From the NCBI RefSeq assembly GCF_902764455.1, contig NZ_CACWVY010000011.1:1-64000 (forward strand): 64,000 nucleotides of DNA, in the 5' to 3' direction. The stretch's first letter is position 1; each line of letters begins with the position of its first letter. A program made the translations under genes and the position numbers. The notes beneath the pieces were generated by a model that saw nothing but the letters and a program-made list of their open reading frames with translations, was not told the DNA's origin and searched no databases. The stretch comes from an uncultured Methanobrevibacter sp. (GTDB lineage: Archaea > Methanobacteriota > Methanobacteria > Methanobacteriales > Methanobacteriaceae). Below, piece by piece: positions 27,150 through 36,425 of the stretch.

Positions 27150-27527
27150 CTAAATATCATCAGGTTTTTCAATAACAATATTTTTAACGACAATATCTTT
27201 TCCATTTAAAGTTTCAACTTTAAGGCTGCCGCACTCCGGGCACTTGACAAGCGGAGCATAATGATCACTATCATCCAAAACAGCTACACCATGGAAATTA
27301 CAATCTCCGCATTCAATTTCTGCAGGAATTTCTTCAAAATTGATTTTTGCATCTTCAATTATAGTATTTTCAATCAATACTCCTAAAATGAATTGTAACT
27401 GTTCAGGATTTATCATTGCAAGCCTGCCAACTTCAATACTAACTTCATTAACTTCAGTAGCATTATTTGCCTCAGCAGTTTCCAGAACTGCATTAATAAT
27501 ACCCTGAGCCATAGATAATTCGTGCAT
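27150..27527 (-). CDS. hypA: Hydrogenase nickel chaperone HypA
   Basis: It binds nickel through the N-terminal MHEL motif (His2) and has a structural zinc site formed by ECGDC near 72 and KCPECG near 94. It hands nickel to hydrogenase precursors with HypB. The 125-residue length is normal. AAGGAG precedes the ATG. hypA leads the hypA-hypB-DUF354 run and is divergent from the aldo-keto reductase gene. Confidence 0.95.
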   Translation of the reverse strand: MHELSMAQGIINAVLETAEANNATEVNEVSIEVGRLAMINPEQLQFILGVLIENTIIEDAKINFEEIPAEIECGDCNFHGVAVLDDSDHYAPLVKCPECGSLKVETLNGKDIVVKNIVIEKPDDI

Positions 27528-27647
27528 TTAACTACTCCTTAAAATCTTAATTATAATAAATATAGTTTTATTTATTAATAAACCTATTTGTAATATCTTA
27601 TCATTTTGAAATATAATTGAATTTTTAATCTAAATCAACAATAAACA

Positions 27648-27657
27648 AATATATAAT
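27648..27657 (+). promoter_or_regulatory. Candidate TATA box of the aldo-keto reductase gene
   Basis: AAATATATAA lies about 40-49 bases upstream of ATG 27697, with an AGGAAA site near the start. It was identified by motif only. Confidence 0.45.
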
Positions 27658-27696
27658 TACCAATCAAAAACATATTAACTATTAGGAAATAGTATT

Positions 27697-28845
27697 ATGA
27701 GTTATAAATCAAAATTCGGTTTTGGATGCATGAGACTTCCTCTAACCGATGAAAACAATCCCACATCAGTTGACCAGGAATTATTTGAAAAGATGGTCGA
27801 TACATACATGGAACATGGCTTCAACTACTTTGATACATCTTACGCCTACCATGGAGGAGTCAGTGAAACCGCCATTAGAAAGGCACTGGTTGAACGATAT
27901 CCAAGGGAATCCTTTCAAATCTGCGATAAAATGCCTACATGGGCACTGACCTGTGAAGAGGACAATGACAAATTTGTAAATGAAATGCTTGAAAGACTTG
28001 GAATTGAATATTTTGATGTATTTTTTATACATAACATTAATACTCCATGGTTTAAGCTGGCTGAAAACGCAAATAGTTTTGAGTATGTCAAAAAGATGAA
28101 AGAAAACGGCACAGCTAAAAAAATAGGTTTCAGTTTCCATGATACATCAGAACTGCTTGAAAAAGTCCTGGACAAATATGCTGACATCCTTGATGTTGTT
28201 CAACTACAGTTAAATTACCTTGACTGGGAAGATCCTGTAATTGAATCCAGAAAATGTTATGAACTGTGTGTAAAACATGGTCTTGACGTTTATGTTATGG
28301 AACCTCTGAAAGGAGGAGTTATAGTCAATGCTCCTGATGAAATTAAAAATGATTTTAAGAATTTCGACCCGGACAGGTCAATAGCTAATTTCGCCTTTAG
28401 ATTTGCGGCATCCCTTGACAATGTCAAGATTGTCTTAAGCGGAATGACTAAAATGGAAGATATGCTTGATAACATCAACACATTTGAGAACTTTGAAGTC
28501 TTAAATGATAAAGAATATGCATTTCTGGAAAAAATGGCTGAAAAATTAGATGAATCCGTTGCAGTGCAGTGCAGCGAATGCGGATACTGCGTTGATGAAT
28601 GTCCTGAAATGATTCCAATTCCCGAATATTTCAGCCTGTTTAATATAAGCAAAAACAGACCTGACGAGAACATTTACAAACTGTATTTTGATAAATTGGC
28701 TGATGAAAAGGTTCCTGCGGATAATTGTACTTATTGTGGAACCTGTCTGGACTACTGTACACAAAAAATCGATATTCCCGAAGAACTTGAAAAAGTTTGT
28801 GAAAACTTTGAAAATGGTTTCAGCCCTTATGAGGAGTTTGGTTAA
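27697..28845 (+). CDS. Aldo-keto reductase with C-terminal 2x[4Fe-4S] domain
   Basis: A 382-residue enzyme of the AKR fold: GFGCMRLPL at 8-16, FDTSYAYHGG near 45-54 (catalytic Asp and Tyr), and FSFHDTSE near 147. The C-terminus carries ferredoxin-type cysteines (CSECGYCVDECP near 289, CTYCGTCLDYC near 347). Such fused forms are common in anaerobes; they probably take electrons from ferredoxin or pass them on. The substrate is unknown. The gene is monocistronic, and its stop overlaps the convergent helicase stop. Confidence 0.85.
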   Translation: MSYKSKFGFGCMRLPLTDENNPTSVDQELFEKMVDTYMEHGFNYFDTSYAYHGGVSETAIRKALVERYPRESFQICDKMPTWALTCEEDNDKFVNEMLERLGIEYFDVFFIHNINTPWFKLAENANSFEYVKKMKENGTAKKIGFSFHDTSELLEKVLDKYADILDVVQLQLNYLDWEDPVIESRKCYELCVKHGLDVYVMEPLKGGVIVNAPDEIKNDFKNFDPDRSIANFAFRFAASLDNVKIVLSGMTKMEDMLDNINTFENFEVLNDKEYAFLEKMAEKLDESVAVQCSECGYCVDECPEMIPIPEYFSLFNISKNRPDENIYKLYFDKLADEKVPADNCTYCGTCLDYCTQKIDIPEELEKVCENFENGFSPYEEFG

Positions 28846-31721
28846 GCAACTCTCATTTTCAACTCTTTAACCATTTCACCATTTTTATTTATTTTTGAAG
28901 CCTTTTTATAATATTCCACTGCTTTTGGAAATATTCCTAACTGATAATAAACCAGCCCCATTAATGCCAATGCATCTGCATTTCTATCATCAAAGTCAAG
29001 GATTTTTTCAAGAATTTCAGAGGCTGTGCTTAAATCTCCCTGATAATACATGTCATATGCCTCTTCATACATAACATCAACATCATCCAGATTGTCCACT
29101 TTAACATCGGGAACGGTTTCATGAGATTTATTTGAAAGGAGCACATCAAGTTCATTGGCCATTTCATTGGATTTATCCAAGTTAAGCGCTTTTTTAACAA
29201 AATAAGCAGCTATATCATTTTGTTCCTGATTGTATAATATTTGAGCCATCAGAGCCAGTGAATCAACATGATATTTGTCAATGGAGATAATATTATTCAG
29301 GATGTCTTTGGATGCAGAATAATCTCCTGCATTATATAATTCCCAGGCTTCATTAAACATTACATTGACATCATCACCATCATTTTTGTCAACCTCTTCT
29401 TCAATTATTTCATGAGACTCCTCTTTCTTTTTAGAAATTAGTTCACACATGTAGCTGAGAATATATTTTGTTGCATTTTTGTGAAGAGGCTTGTTATCAT
29501 TTCCGCATTTTGGAGAATAGATACATGCCGGACATCCCCTTTTGCAGTTACAGTTTTCAAGAAGGTCAATTGTTGACTTAAGCAGATCGACAAATACATC
29601 AACTGCCTTTTCACATATTCCAATTCCTCCTTCATAACCGTCATAAATAAAAATTGTCGCTTCCTGAGTGTCTTCATGATAGTTTGTTGAAAGACCTCCA
29701 ATGTCAAATCTGTCACACATAGTATGAAGCGGAAACAGCCCAATTAAAGCATGTTCTGCACCATGAAGACCGCCTGCAAATACTTCCTCCTCATTTGGAA
29801 ACATGTCTTCAAGAGTATCGCTGACCTGTTTAGGTATTGTGAACCATAATCCCTTTGTTTTGAATTTCAAAGGAGGCAAGTCAAGAGGATATGTTCCGAT
29901 TGCTTTTGAAAACTGCATTTTCTTATATTTATAATAATCCTCACGGACAGTCAGCTCACCGAAATGAATGGTAAGATTGCCGTATTTTGTTTTTGACAAT
30001 TTCTTTTCAATGTTAATCTCGGTTTTGTTTAAAACCATTGTATGGTAGTCAACAGTCTTCTGGCTGACATTGACAAAACCGCTTTTGAGATTGACACTGT
30101 TTACAACATAGGTGTCTCCCTTGTTAATTAGAATAGCGCCTTCATGAGCTTCTCTGTATACCTGGGACCTTTCCATTGATTCCAAAAGCCTGCCGTTATT
30201 CATTACCTTGAATTCCTGACCGGAAATCTGGTCAAGAGAATGGTCAAGTGCAGGATTGTCATCATAAGGATACATATAATCCCCGCGGATATTTTTATGC
30301 AAATCCTTTTTTAAGACCAAGTCATCCAAAATATCCTCGTTAATGTTAAAGTACTTGTAGACCTCACCGCTCTTTATTGGCAATTCCTTGGCGGCACACA
30401 GAATATGTGCCTCCTGCAGAATCGGATTGCTAAGGTCAATGATTGCATTTTCATGAGGCTTGTCAAAGAAAAATGTCGGATTATTCATAAAATACTGGTC
30501 AAGCTGATTTTCAAAAGCAATTAGAATTGCGAGGGATTTCTGATTGCTTCTGCCTGCCCTTCCTGATTGCTGCCATGTGGAAATCATGGTTCCAGGATAT
30601 CCTGAAATGATAACCGCATCAAGAGAACCTATATTTATACCCAATTCAAGGGCATTTGTACATGTTACTCCAAGATATTTTCCGCTTTTAAGCCCTTCTT
30701 CAATTTCACGACGTTCATGAGCCTGATATCCTGCACGATAAGCTGCAATCCTATGAGCCAGTTTTCCTTTAATCTGGGTCATGTCCTTTTTGGCCCACAT
30801 AGCTATAAGTTCAGTTGTTTTTCTTGAAACTGTAAAACATAATGTCTGAATTCCCTTAAGCATCATGTACATGAAAATGCTTTCAGTTTCCATATGTACG
30901 GAAGGTGCATTTTGCATGTTGACCCTATTTCTTCTGTAATTTCTAAACGGATTATATAAAATGAAATCCTTTTCACCGCTTGGAGATGCATCCTTATCGA
31001 CCAAAACAAATTCTTCACCTGTCAGCCTATTTGCAAGTTCCAACGGATTTGCAAGAGTTGCAGAAGACAATATGAATTGAGGATAAGACCCGTAAAAATT
31101 GGCAATCCTCTTAAGCCTTTTAATCAGGAATGCCACATTTGAACCGAATACTCCTTTATAGTAATGTGATTCATCGATTACAATATACTTTAAATTTTTG
31201 TAGAATCGGCTCCACTGATGGTGCCATGACAAAATAAGATGCAACTGATACGGATTGGTTAAAACTATCCTTGATTTTTCCCTGATTCCTCTTTTTTCAT
31301 CCCTTGGAGTATCTCCGTCATATGTGCGGGGATTGATTTTAATATCAAGTTCCCTTTCAAGATTTTCCAGAACATGCAGCTGGTCATTTGAAAGGGCCTT
31401 TGCCGGATAAATGTAAAGGGCTGTAGCTTCACTGTCTTCAATCATTGTCTCCATAATAGGAAGATTGAAAGCCAGAGTTTTACCGGATGCAGTTGGCGTG
31501 GTGATTATGACATTTTCATCATTTTTAATCGCTTCATAAGCCTGAGCCTGATGAGTATAAAGCTTAACATCCTTTGAATCCAAATATTTTATGATTTTTT
31601 CATTCAAATTGTCAACTTTTTTAAAACTAGCTTTTTTTGCCGGTAATGTCTCAACATGTGCAATATTATCACGATAACGCACATCATTTTTAAACATATC
31701 AATATTGTTAGGCTCAGACAT
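28842..31721 (-). CDS. MrfA/Hrq1-type DEAD-box helicase with DUF1998 and C-terminal TPR repeats
   Basis: An SF2 helicase: Walker A TPTASGKTLAFNLP near 75-88, Walker B VIDESHYYKG near 172, SSATLANP near 217, and motif VI QQSGRAGRSNQ near 384. The domain after the helicase ends in the four-Cys cluster CNCKRGCPACIYSPKCG near 730. This is close to Bacillus YprA/MrfA, a repair helicase acting on mitomycin adducts. Unlike that protein (about 750 residues), this one has roughly 170 extra residues with at least four TPR-like units (AWELYNAGDYSASKDIL, AYDMYYQGDLSTASEILEKI, LALMGLVYYQLGIFPKAVEY). The TPR probably recruits a partner. It is divergent from the UvrD-like gene. Confidence 0.87.
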   Translation of the reverse strand: MSEPNNIDMFKNDVRYRDNIAHVETLPAKKASFKKVDNLNEKIIKYLDSKDVKLYTHQAQAYEAIKNDENVIITTPTASGKTLAFNLPIMETMIEDSEATALYIYPAKALSNDQLHVLENLERELDIKINPRTYDGDTPRDEKRGIREKSRIVLTNPYQLHLILSWHHQWSRFYKNLKYIVIDESHYYKGVFGSNVAFLIKRLKRIANFYGSYPQFILSSATLANPLELANRLTGEEFVLVDKDASPSGEKDFILYNPFRNYRRNRVNMQNAPSVHMETESIFMYMMLKGIQTLCFTVSRKTTELIAMWAKKDMTQIKGKLAHRIAAYRAGYQAHERREIEEGLKSGKYLGVTCTNALELGINIGSLDAVIISGYPGTMISTWQQSGRAGRSNQKSLAILIAFENQLDQYFMNNPTFFFDKPHENAIIDLSNPILQEAHILCAAKELPIKSGEVYKYFNINEDILDDLVLKKDLHKNIRGDYMYPYDDNPALDHSLDQISGQEFKVMNNGRLLESMERSQVYREAHEGAILINKGDTYVVNSVNLKSGFVNVSQKTVDYHTMVLNKTEINIEKKLSKTKYGNLTIHFGELTVREDYYKYKKMQFSKAIGTYPLDLPPLKFKTKGLWFTIPKQVSDTLEDMFPNEEEVFAGGLHGAEHALIGLFPLHTMCDRFDIGGLSTNYHEDTQEATIFIYDGYEGGIGICEKAVDVFVDLLKSTIDLLENCNCKRGCPACIYSPKCGNDNKPLHKNATKYILSYMCELISKKKEESHEIIEEEVDKNDGDDVNVMFNEAWELYNAGDYSASKDILNNIISIDKYHVDSLALMAQILYNQEQNDIAAYFVKKALNLDKSNEMANELDVLLSNKSHETVPDVKVDNLDDVDVMYEEAYDMYYQGDLSTASEILEKILDFDDRNADALALMGLVYYQLGIFPKAVEYYKKASKINKNGEMVKELKMRVA

Positions 31722-31819
31722 AATATCAGCAAAATTAAATTAATAAGTATATTTTAAATCGAAATAATATTTAAATTATTTGTTAATTTTGAAAAAAAAT
31801 TGATTTAAAATTAGAAAAA

Positions 31820-31880
31820 AGATGGTTAGGAAAAAGAATTCCTAACTATCTATGCATATTATGGAAAAGATTTTTTTCCA
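31820..31880 (+). ncRNA. Two adjacent hairpins in the helicase/uvrD intergenic region
   Basis: Stem 1 pairs 31820-31832 with 31839-31851 (13 bp, one G-T, loop AAAGAA). Stem 2 pairs TGGAAAA (31862-31868) with TTTTCCA (31874-31880). They lie between the divergent helicase and UvrD genes and upstream of the likely uvrD TATA box. They may be a small RNA or an operator; no known RNA family was recognised. Confidence 0.3.
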
Positions 31881-31902
31881 CTAATTATTATTATTCATTA
31901 AC

Positions 31903-31914
31903 TTTTATAAAAAG
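31903..31914 (+). promoter_or_regulatory. Candidate TATA box of the uvrD-nuclease operon
   Basis: TTTTATAAAAAG sits inside a palindrome (AACTTTT-ATA-AAAAGTT, 31900-31916). A start site about 25 bases downstream would fall after ATG 31926, which supports ATG 32019 as the real translation start. Confidence 0.45.
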
Positions 31915-32018
31915 TTTTCATTAACATGAATTTCCATTACTTATCAACCGCTCTCTCACTGCTTTTATTAATAATAAAAACAAATAAATTAATTATAATA
32001 CACTTTAAGGGGCAGAAT

Positions 32019-34493
32019 ATGATTTCATATGAAGAATTTGAAGACATTATTGTTAACACGCTTAAAAGAGACATATCTTCAAATCAAGATCAAAAAAAGG
32101 CAATAAATTCCGACAGCAACAAATCCCTTTTTATAGTTGCAGGGCCAGGTTCAGGTAAAACAACTGTTATGGTTCTTAAAATATTGAAATATATCTTTGT
32201 TGACGATATTGACCCCAGTGAGATTCTGGCTACAACATTTACAAAAAAAGCAGCTGCAGAACTTAGCTCCAGAATACTCGGATGGGGAGATGAAATAAAA
32301 AATCACCTCACAAGCGGGCTTGATGAAAGTGATTTCGGGGATATCGAAAAGATAATGAAAATCGAAAGAATAGATTTCAACCAGATTTATGTCGGTACCA
32401 CAGACAGTGTTGCTGAAGAGCTATTGCGAGACTTCAGACAGCCCGGAGAAACCCATCCTGTTGTGATTGAGGATTTTGTTGCAAACTCAGCAATGATTAA
32501 AATACTTATTGAAGATGAAAAATATCTTGACAAGGACCTTGTTGAATACCTCAAGAAACTGAGTGGAAGAGGAAAACTATCAGAACCTTCAAAGATGAGT
32601 GAAATTCTCATAGAAATAAAAAATAGAATTTACTATGACAAGATAGATTTTGAAGAGCTCTACAATCAAAGCAAAAGTGAAAACGGATTCAGACTTGCGC
32701 TTGACTGTATAAAAGAATATAAAGAAGTCCTGAAAAAAAGACATACCATCGATTTTGCAATGCTTGAAGCCAATTTTTTAGAAAAACTCAAAAACAACGA
32801 GCTTGAAGACTTTTTGGATGAAATTAAAATCGTCTTAATTGACGAATATCAGGACACAAACCTGATTCAGGAAGACATCTACTTTACTATAGCAAAATCC
32901 GCCATTGAAAATGACGGAAATATCACAGTTGTAGGTGATGACGACCAGTCATTATACCGGTTCAGAGGAGCAACCGTTGATTTATTTACTGATTATAAAA
33001 AAAGAGTCAAGGATGCATTGGGCCTTGATGTGGAAGAAATTAACCTCAGGACAAATTACCGGTCAAGTGAAAACATTATTGAACACTGCAACAGGTTTGC
33101 AGAACTTGACGGAGAATACCAGCATGCAAGAGTTAAAAACAAACCCAAAATTATTGCTCCTGATTTTGAAAGGGATAAAATGCCAGTTCTTGGAATGTTT
33201 AGAAACAATGTTGAAATGCTTGCAAATGACCTGGCAAAACTTATAAACAATCTGGTAAACAAAGGTGAAACAGAACAGAAAGTGCTGAAGGTTTTAAATG
33301 AGGATTACTACCGGAAAATGAACGGCAACATTAACATAGCACAGCTGCATCAGCAGAGACAGAAAAACATTCAGGAAGGAAAAAAGATGGAAAAAATCAA
33401 GCTTCAGCTGGACACAGAACACGGTTCGGCTTCCGATATTGCAATACTGTCATACTCACCTAAAGAAAGACAGTACAGTGCAAGGTCCTTTCTCCATCAT
33501 TTGAGGAAAAACCTGAAAAACCTAAAAAAACCTATTGAAATGTTCAATCCCCGTGGAATTGACCTTCAGGATGTTGAAATAGTTGCCATATTCTGCGGAT
33601 TGATTCTGGAGTGTATAGACCCTGAAGGAACAATACAAAAACTGGATAAAACCATTCCAAATCTGGCAAAAAGAAACATGATAAGATGGAGAGTAAAGGC
33701 AAAAGAATACATTAAATTAAACCCTGAACCAAGAGAGCCTATCTCATTGGATACTTTTGTAACACGCTGGCAGATTAGAAGACCATATCCTGAAACCGAC
33801 CAGAACGGAAACGATAACATGTGGCCGAAAACCGCAAGCCTGATGGAGCTTGCATATAAACTGACAACATGGATAGAGGATCTGCAGGACGATGTTGAAG
33901 GAATCGTATACCTTGAGGCCATTACAAAATCCATTACACAGACCGGATTTTTCAACGAATACCATTCAAACATATCATTCAGATCTCCAAAAGACGAAAG
34001 GGATTCTGTGCTAGAGGCAATCTGGAATATATTCATACCACTTTCAACAGGAGGAATCAGCATTGATGAATCACACCTCGAAACACTGCCTGAAGACAGA
34101 GTAAACGTCTTATCCATCCACCAGTCTAAAGGATTGGAATTTCCATTGGTTATTGTGGATGTAGGTTCCAGATTCAAGACTAATGATATTAAAACTCAAA
34201 GACTGAGATTTCCAAAGTCCATTAAGGATGAAACAACAATTGAAGATACAATCAGACAATACAGCTCTTTAGGTGAAAGCGAACGAAGCGAAAAAGACCG
34301 TTCATTTGACGATTTGACACGTCTTTATTTTGTTGCATTTTCAAGAGCGGAAAGCGTCTTGCTTTTGGTTGGCCTCAGTTCTGCCGTTGAAGGATATACC
34401 AAGAAAAATCAGCACTTCAACATACCGAACATCGCCCTTGGCTGGAGCAGAGATGAAAAATATGTCGGATTTAAAGAAATATATTTAATTTAG
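32019..34493 (+). CDS. UvrD/PcrA-like SF1 helicase
   Basis: An 824-residue ATP-dependent DNA helicase with the motif series GPGSGKTTVMVLK, TTFTKKAAAEL, LIDEYQDTN, GDDDQSLYRFRGA, LRTNYRSSENI, VLSIHQSKGLEFPLVIV and LYFVAFSRA. ATG 32019 follows AAGGGG. A longer reading from 31926 adds an unlikely hydrophobic stretch. The next gene, 10 bases on, is an Fe-S PD-(D/E)XK nuclease, so the pair looks like an AddAB/AdnAB-type helicase-nuclease for double-strand-break processing. An unusually long insertion (about residues 400-600) lies between the 1B/2B regions. Confidence 0.88.
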   Translation: MISYEEFEDIIVNTLKRDISSNQDQKKAINSDSNKSLFIVAGPGSGKTTVMVLKILKYIFVDDIDPSEILATTFTKKAAAELSSRILGWGDEIKNHLTSGLDESDFGDIEKIMKIERIDFNQIYVGTTDSVAEELLRDFRQPGETHPVVIEDFVANSAMIKILIEDEKYLDKDLVEYLKKLSGRGKLSEPSKMSEILIEIKNRIYYDKIDFEELYNQSKSENGFRLALDCIKEYKEVLKKRHTIDFAMLEANFLEKLKNNELEDFLDEIKIVLIDEYQDTNLIQEDIYFTIAKSAIENDGNITVVGDDDQSLYRFRGATVDLFTDYKKRVKDALGLDVEEINLRTNYRSSENIIEHCNRFAELDGEYQHARVKNKPKIIAPDFERDKMPVLGMFRNNVEMLANDLAKLINNLVNKGETEQKVLKVLNEDYYRKMNGNINIAQLHQQRQKNIQEGKKMEKIKLQLDTEHGSASDIAILSYSPKERQYSARSFLHHLRKNLKNLKKPIEMFNPRGIDLQDVEIVAIFCGLILECIDPEGTIQKLDKTIPNLAKRNMIRWRVKAKEYIKLNPEPREPISLDTFVTRWQIRRPYPETDQNGNDNMWPKTASLMELAYKLTTWIEDLQDDVEGIVYLEAITKSITQTGFFNEYHSNISFRSPKDERDSVLEAIWNIFIPLSTGGISIDESHLETLPEDRVNVLSIHQSKGLEFPLVIVDVGSRFKTNDIKTQRLRFPKSIKDETTIEDTIRQYSSLGESERSEKDRSFDDLTRLYFVAFSRAESVLLLVGLSSAVEGYTKKNQHFNIPNIALGWSRDEKYVGFKEIYLI

Positions 34494-34503
34494 GAGCTAT
34501 AAC

Positions 34504-35724
34504 ATGAAATTACCTTCAAGATCAAAATCATACATGATTCCGGAATACAGCTTAACTGGAGATTTATTATCCTACATTACATGCGGGCTGCAGTACAGAT
34601 ATCAAAACAAGGGAGCTCTTCCACCGTCAAAACCAGTACAGAGATGGTTTGGTGAATTCATCCATGGAGTAATGGAAGAATCATACAATGAATGGAAATA
34701 CGGCAAAAAGGAATTTCCATGGGACTGGAAGGAAGACATCAGACCTATAGAAGATTTAATAGATTTAAGACTGCAGGTCAGAGGATTGTATCCTCATGAT
34801 GAAGACCTGTTTTTCAGCATCAATCAGCCGGGAATGGAAATGACACTGGATGATTTGAATGAACATGACCATAAAAAACTGGCCAGTGCAAGAGCTGAAA
34901 AAGCAATAAACATTTGGGGAAAACACCTGTTTCCATTAATAGATGCATCGGAACTGCTGATTAAAGGAATTCGGCCAATGCCGAATCAGGACAAGCACAA
35001 AACCAGGTCAAATTATTATGGAATCAACGGGGTTGTAGACGTATTGACCTCAACCAAAATCAACAGAAACGATGAGCAAAGCAGCTTATACAACTATAAC
35101 AACAAGATTGTTCAGTTCATCAAAAATAATCTGTCTGAAAAAAGTGACTCAGACGATTATGAAATCATAATTGACTATAAGGGAATGAAACGCCCCCCAA
35201 CCAAAGTACTGAATCCGTTGAGCGAGGATAAATGGGAAAATCACAAACAGCAAATTTTAACATATTCATGGCTGAGATCAAAACAGGAAGATTCCAAAAA
35301 CATTTCTGCAGGAATCATTCTTTATCTAAATGAACTCGTTCCATCAAAAGAGGACCTTGTTTTAATAAAAGAAGAGATTAGGAATAATCTTACCGATGTT
35401 CCTGAAGGAATTGAATTTGACGAGGACATTCAGCTGATTGAAGAATGGGAAGAAGATGAAAAAGCTCCGAATTTATCTGAAGAATTCAAAATTGCCCGTT
35501 CAATAAGATTCATTTCCGTTAATGAAAAAGAACGTGAAAAAGCACTTGAAAAATTTGACAATGTTGTTGAAGATATTGAAAGTTCACTTCTAAAAGAGAT
35601 GAAGGGATGTAAAATTCAGGATGCATGGAAAGCAGAAGCAGACAACAGAACCTGTTTAGCATGCGATTTCAAGACATTTTGTAAAAATAACAGTGACATA
35701 ACAAAAGACTTTAAAATTCCTTAA
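34504..35724 (+). CDS. PD-(D/E)XK nuclease with predicted 4Fe-4S cluster (RecB/Cas4-like)
   Basis: A 406-residue nuclease. Active-site elements are GEFIHGVMEES near 50-60, GVVDVLTS near 176-183, EIIIDYKGMK near 220-229 (D-X-K), and QQILTYSW near 252. Four cysteines, C27 and C384-C387-C393, match the split Fe-S staple of AddB and Cas4. An AGGAG site lies within 15 bases of the helicase stop, so the pair is co-translated. No cas genes are near, so a CRISPR role is unlikely; DNA end processing with the UvrD-like partner is the best reading. Confidence 0.83.
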   Translation: MKLPSRSKSYMIPEYSLTGDLLSYITCGLQYRYQNKGALPPSKPVQRWFGEFIHGVMEESYNEWKYGKKEFPWDWKEDIRPIEDLIDLRLQVRGLYPHDEDLFFSINQPGMEMTLDDLNEHDHKKLASARAEKAINIWGKHLFPLIDASELLIKGIRPMPNQDKHKTRSNYYGINGVVDVLTSTKINRNDEQSSLYNYNNKIVQFIKNNLSEKSDSDDYEIIIDYKGMKRPPTKVLNPLSEDKWENHKQQILTYSWLRSKQEDSKNISAGIILYLNELVPSKEDLVLIKEEIRNNLTDVPEGIEFDEDIQLIEEWEEDEKAPNLSEEFKIARSIRFISVNEKEREKALEKFDNVVEDIESSLLKEMKGCKIQDAWKAEADNRTCLACDFKTFCKNNSDITKDFKIP

Positions 35725-35750
35725 AACAAATAATACAAATAGGCGATTCT

Positions 35751-36425
35751 ATGACAAATTTAGAAAAAAACAAAAAATACTGCGAAATTATCGAAAGTAA
35801 AATTAAACTTGATGCCAAACCTGTTGCAATGAAATTAATCAAGACAGAAGATGACCTTCCTGAAGGTTACGATTTAATTGATGAAAAAATCAGACATTGT
35901 GAAATGGTTAGAAAAGCATCTTTAGGAAGCAAATTTTACTCAACAATCGAAGAACAAATGTGTCTTGGTGGAGCAGGAGCTATCGGACTTAGAGATATGC
36001 CTGAAAAATTAGCAAACGGCGAAAAATACTTCTCCCTGGGAAGATTCCAAGATTTGGAAACTGCTAAAAAACTCACCAGTAAACTTTCAATAGTTAAAGA
36101 CATACATTGGGGAATGGTTTATGCACCATTGGATGAAGCTGACTTCGAAGCTGATGTTGTAGAAATTATTACCGAACCTGTTGGCGGAATGAAACTTGCA
36201 CAAAGTATCGTTTATAAAACAGGTGAAAAAATAAATCCTTCATTTGCAGGAATCCAATCATTATGCGGAGATGCATTTGCAAATCCATACATTGAAAATG
36301 GAGTTAACTTCACATTAGGTTGTGACGGTTCCAGAAAAGCAGCTGATATCAAAGACAATGAAATGACTGTCGGTATCAGTAAAGCCAAACTTGAAGAAGT
36401 TATTTCAGGACTTGAATCAATCTAG
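35751..36425 (+). CDS. DUF169 family protein
   Basis: A 224-residue protein of a family common in methanogens and other anaerobes, function unknown. Conserved features are KLDAKPVAMKLI near 18-29, CLGGAGAIGLRD near 71-82, and two later Cys-containing motifs (SLCGDAFANPY, TLGCDGSRKAA) that could bind metal or a cluster. It follows the nuclease by 26 bases but may have its own promoter. Its end overlaps the convergent transferase gene by 9 bases. Confidence 0.8.
   Translation: MTNLEKNKKYCEIIESKIKLDAKPVAMKLIKTEDDLPEGYDLIDEKIRHCEMVRKASLGSKFYSTIEEQMCLGGAGAIGLRDMPEKLANGEKYFSLGRFQDLETAKKLTSKLSIVKDIHWGMVYAPLDEADFEADVVEIITEPVGGMKLAQSIVYKTGEKINPSFAGIQSLCGDAFANPYIENGVNFTLGCDGSRKAADIKDNEMTVGISKAKLEEVISGLESI

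Noticed and set aside
31926-32018. Hydrophobic N-terminal extension of the UvrD-like helicase
   Set aside because: ATG 32019 has an AAGGGG site and the normal N-terminus; the likely transcription start falls after 31926.
34504-35724. Cas4 of a CRISPR system
   Set aside because: At 406 residues it is about twice Cas4 length, it follows a UvrD-like helicase, and there is no array or other cas gene.
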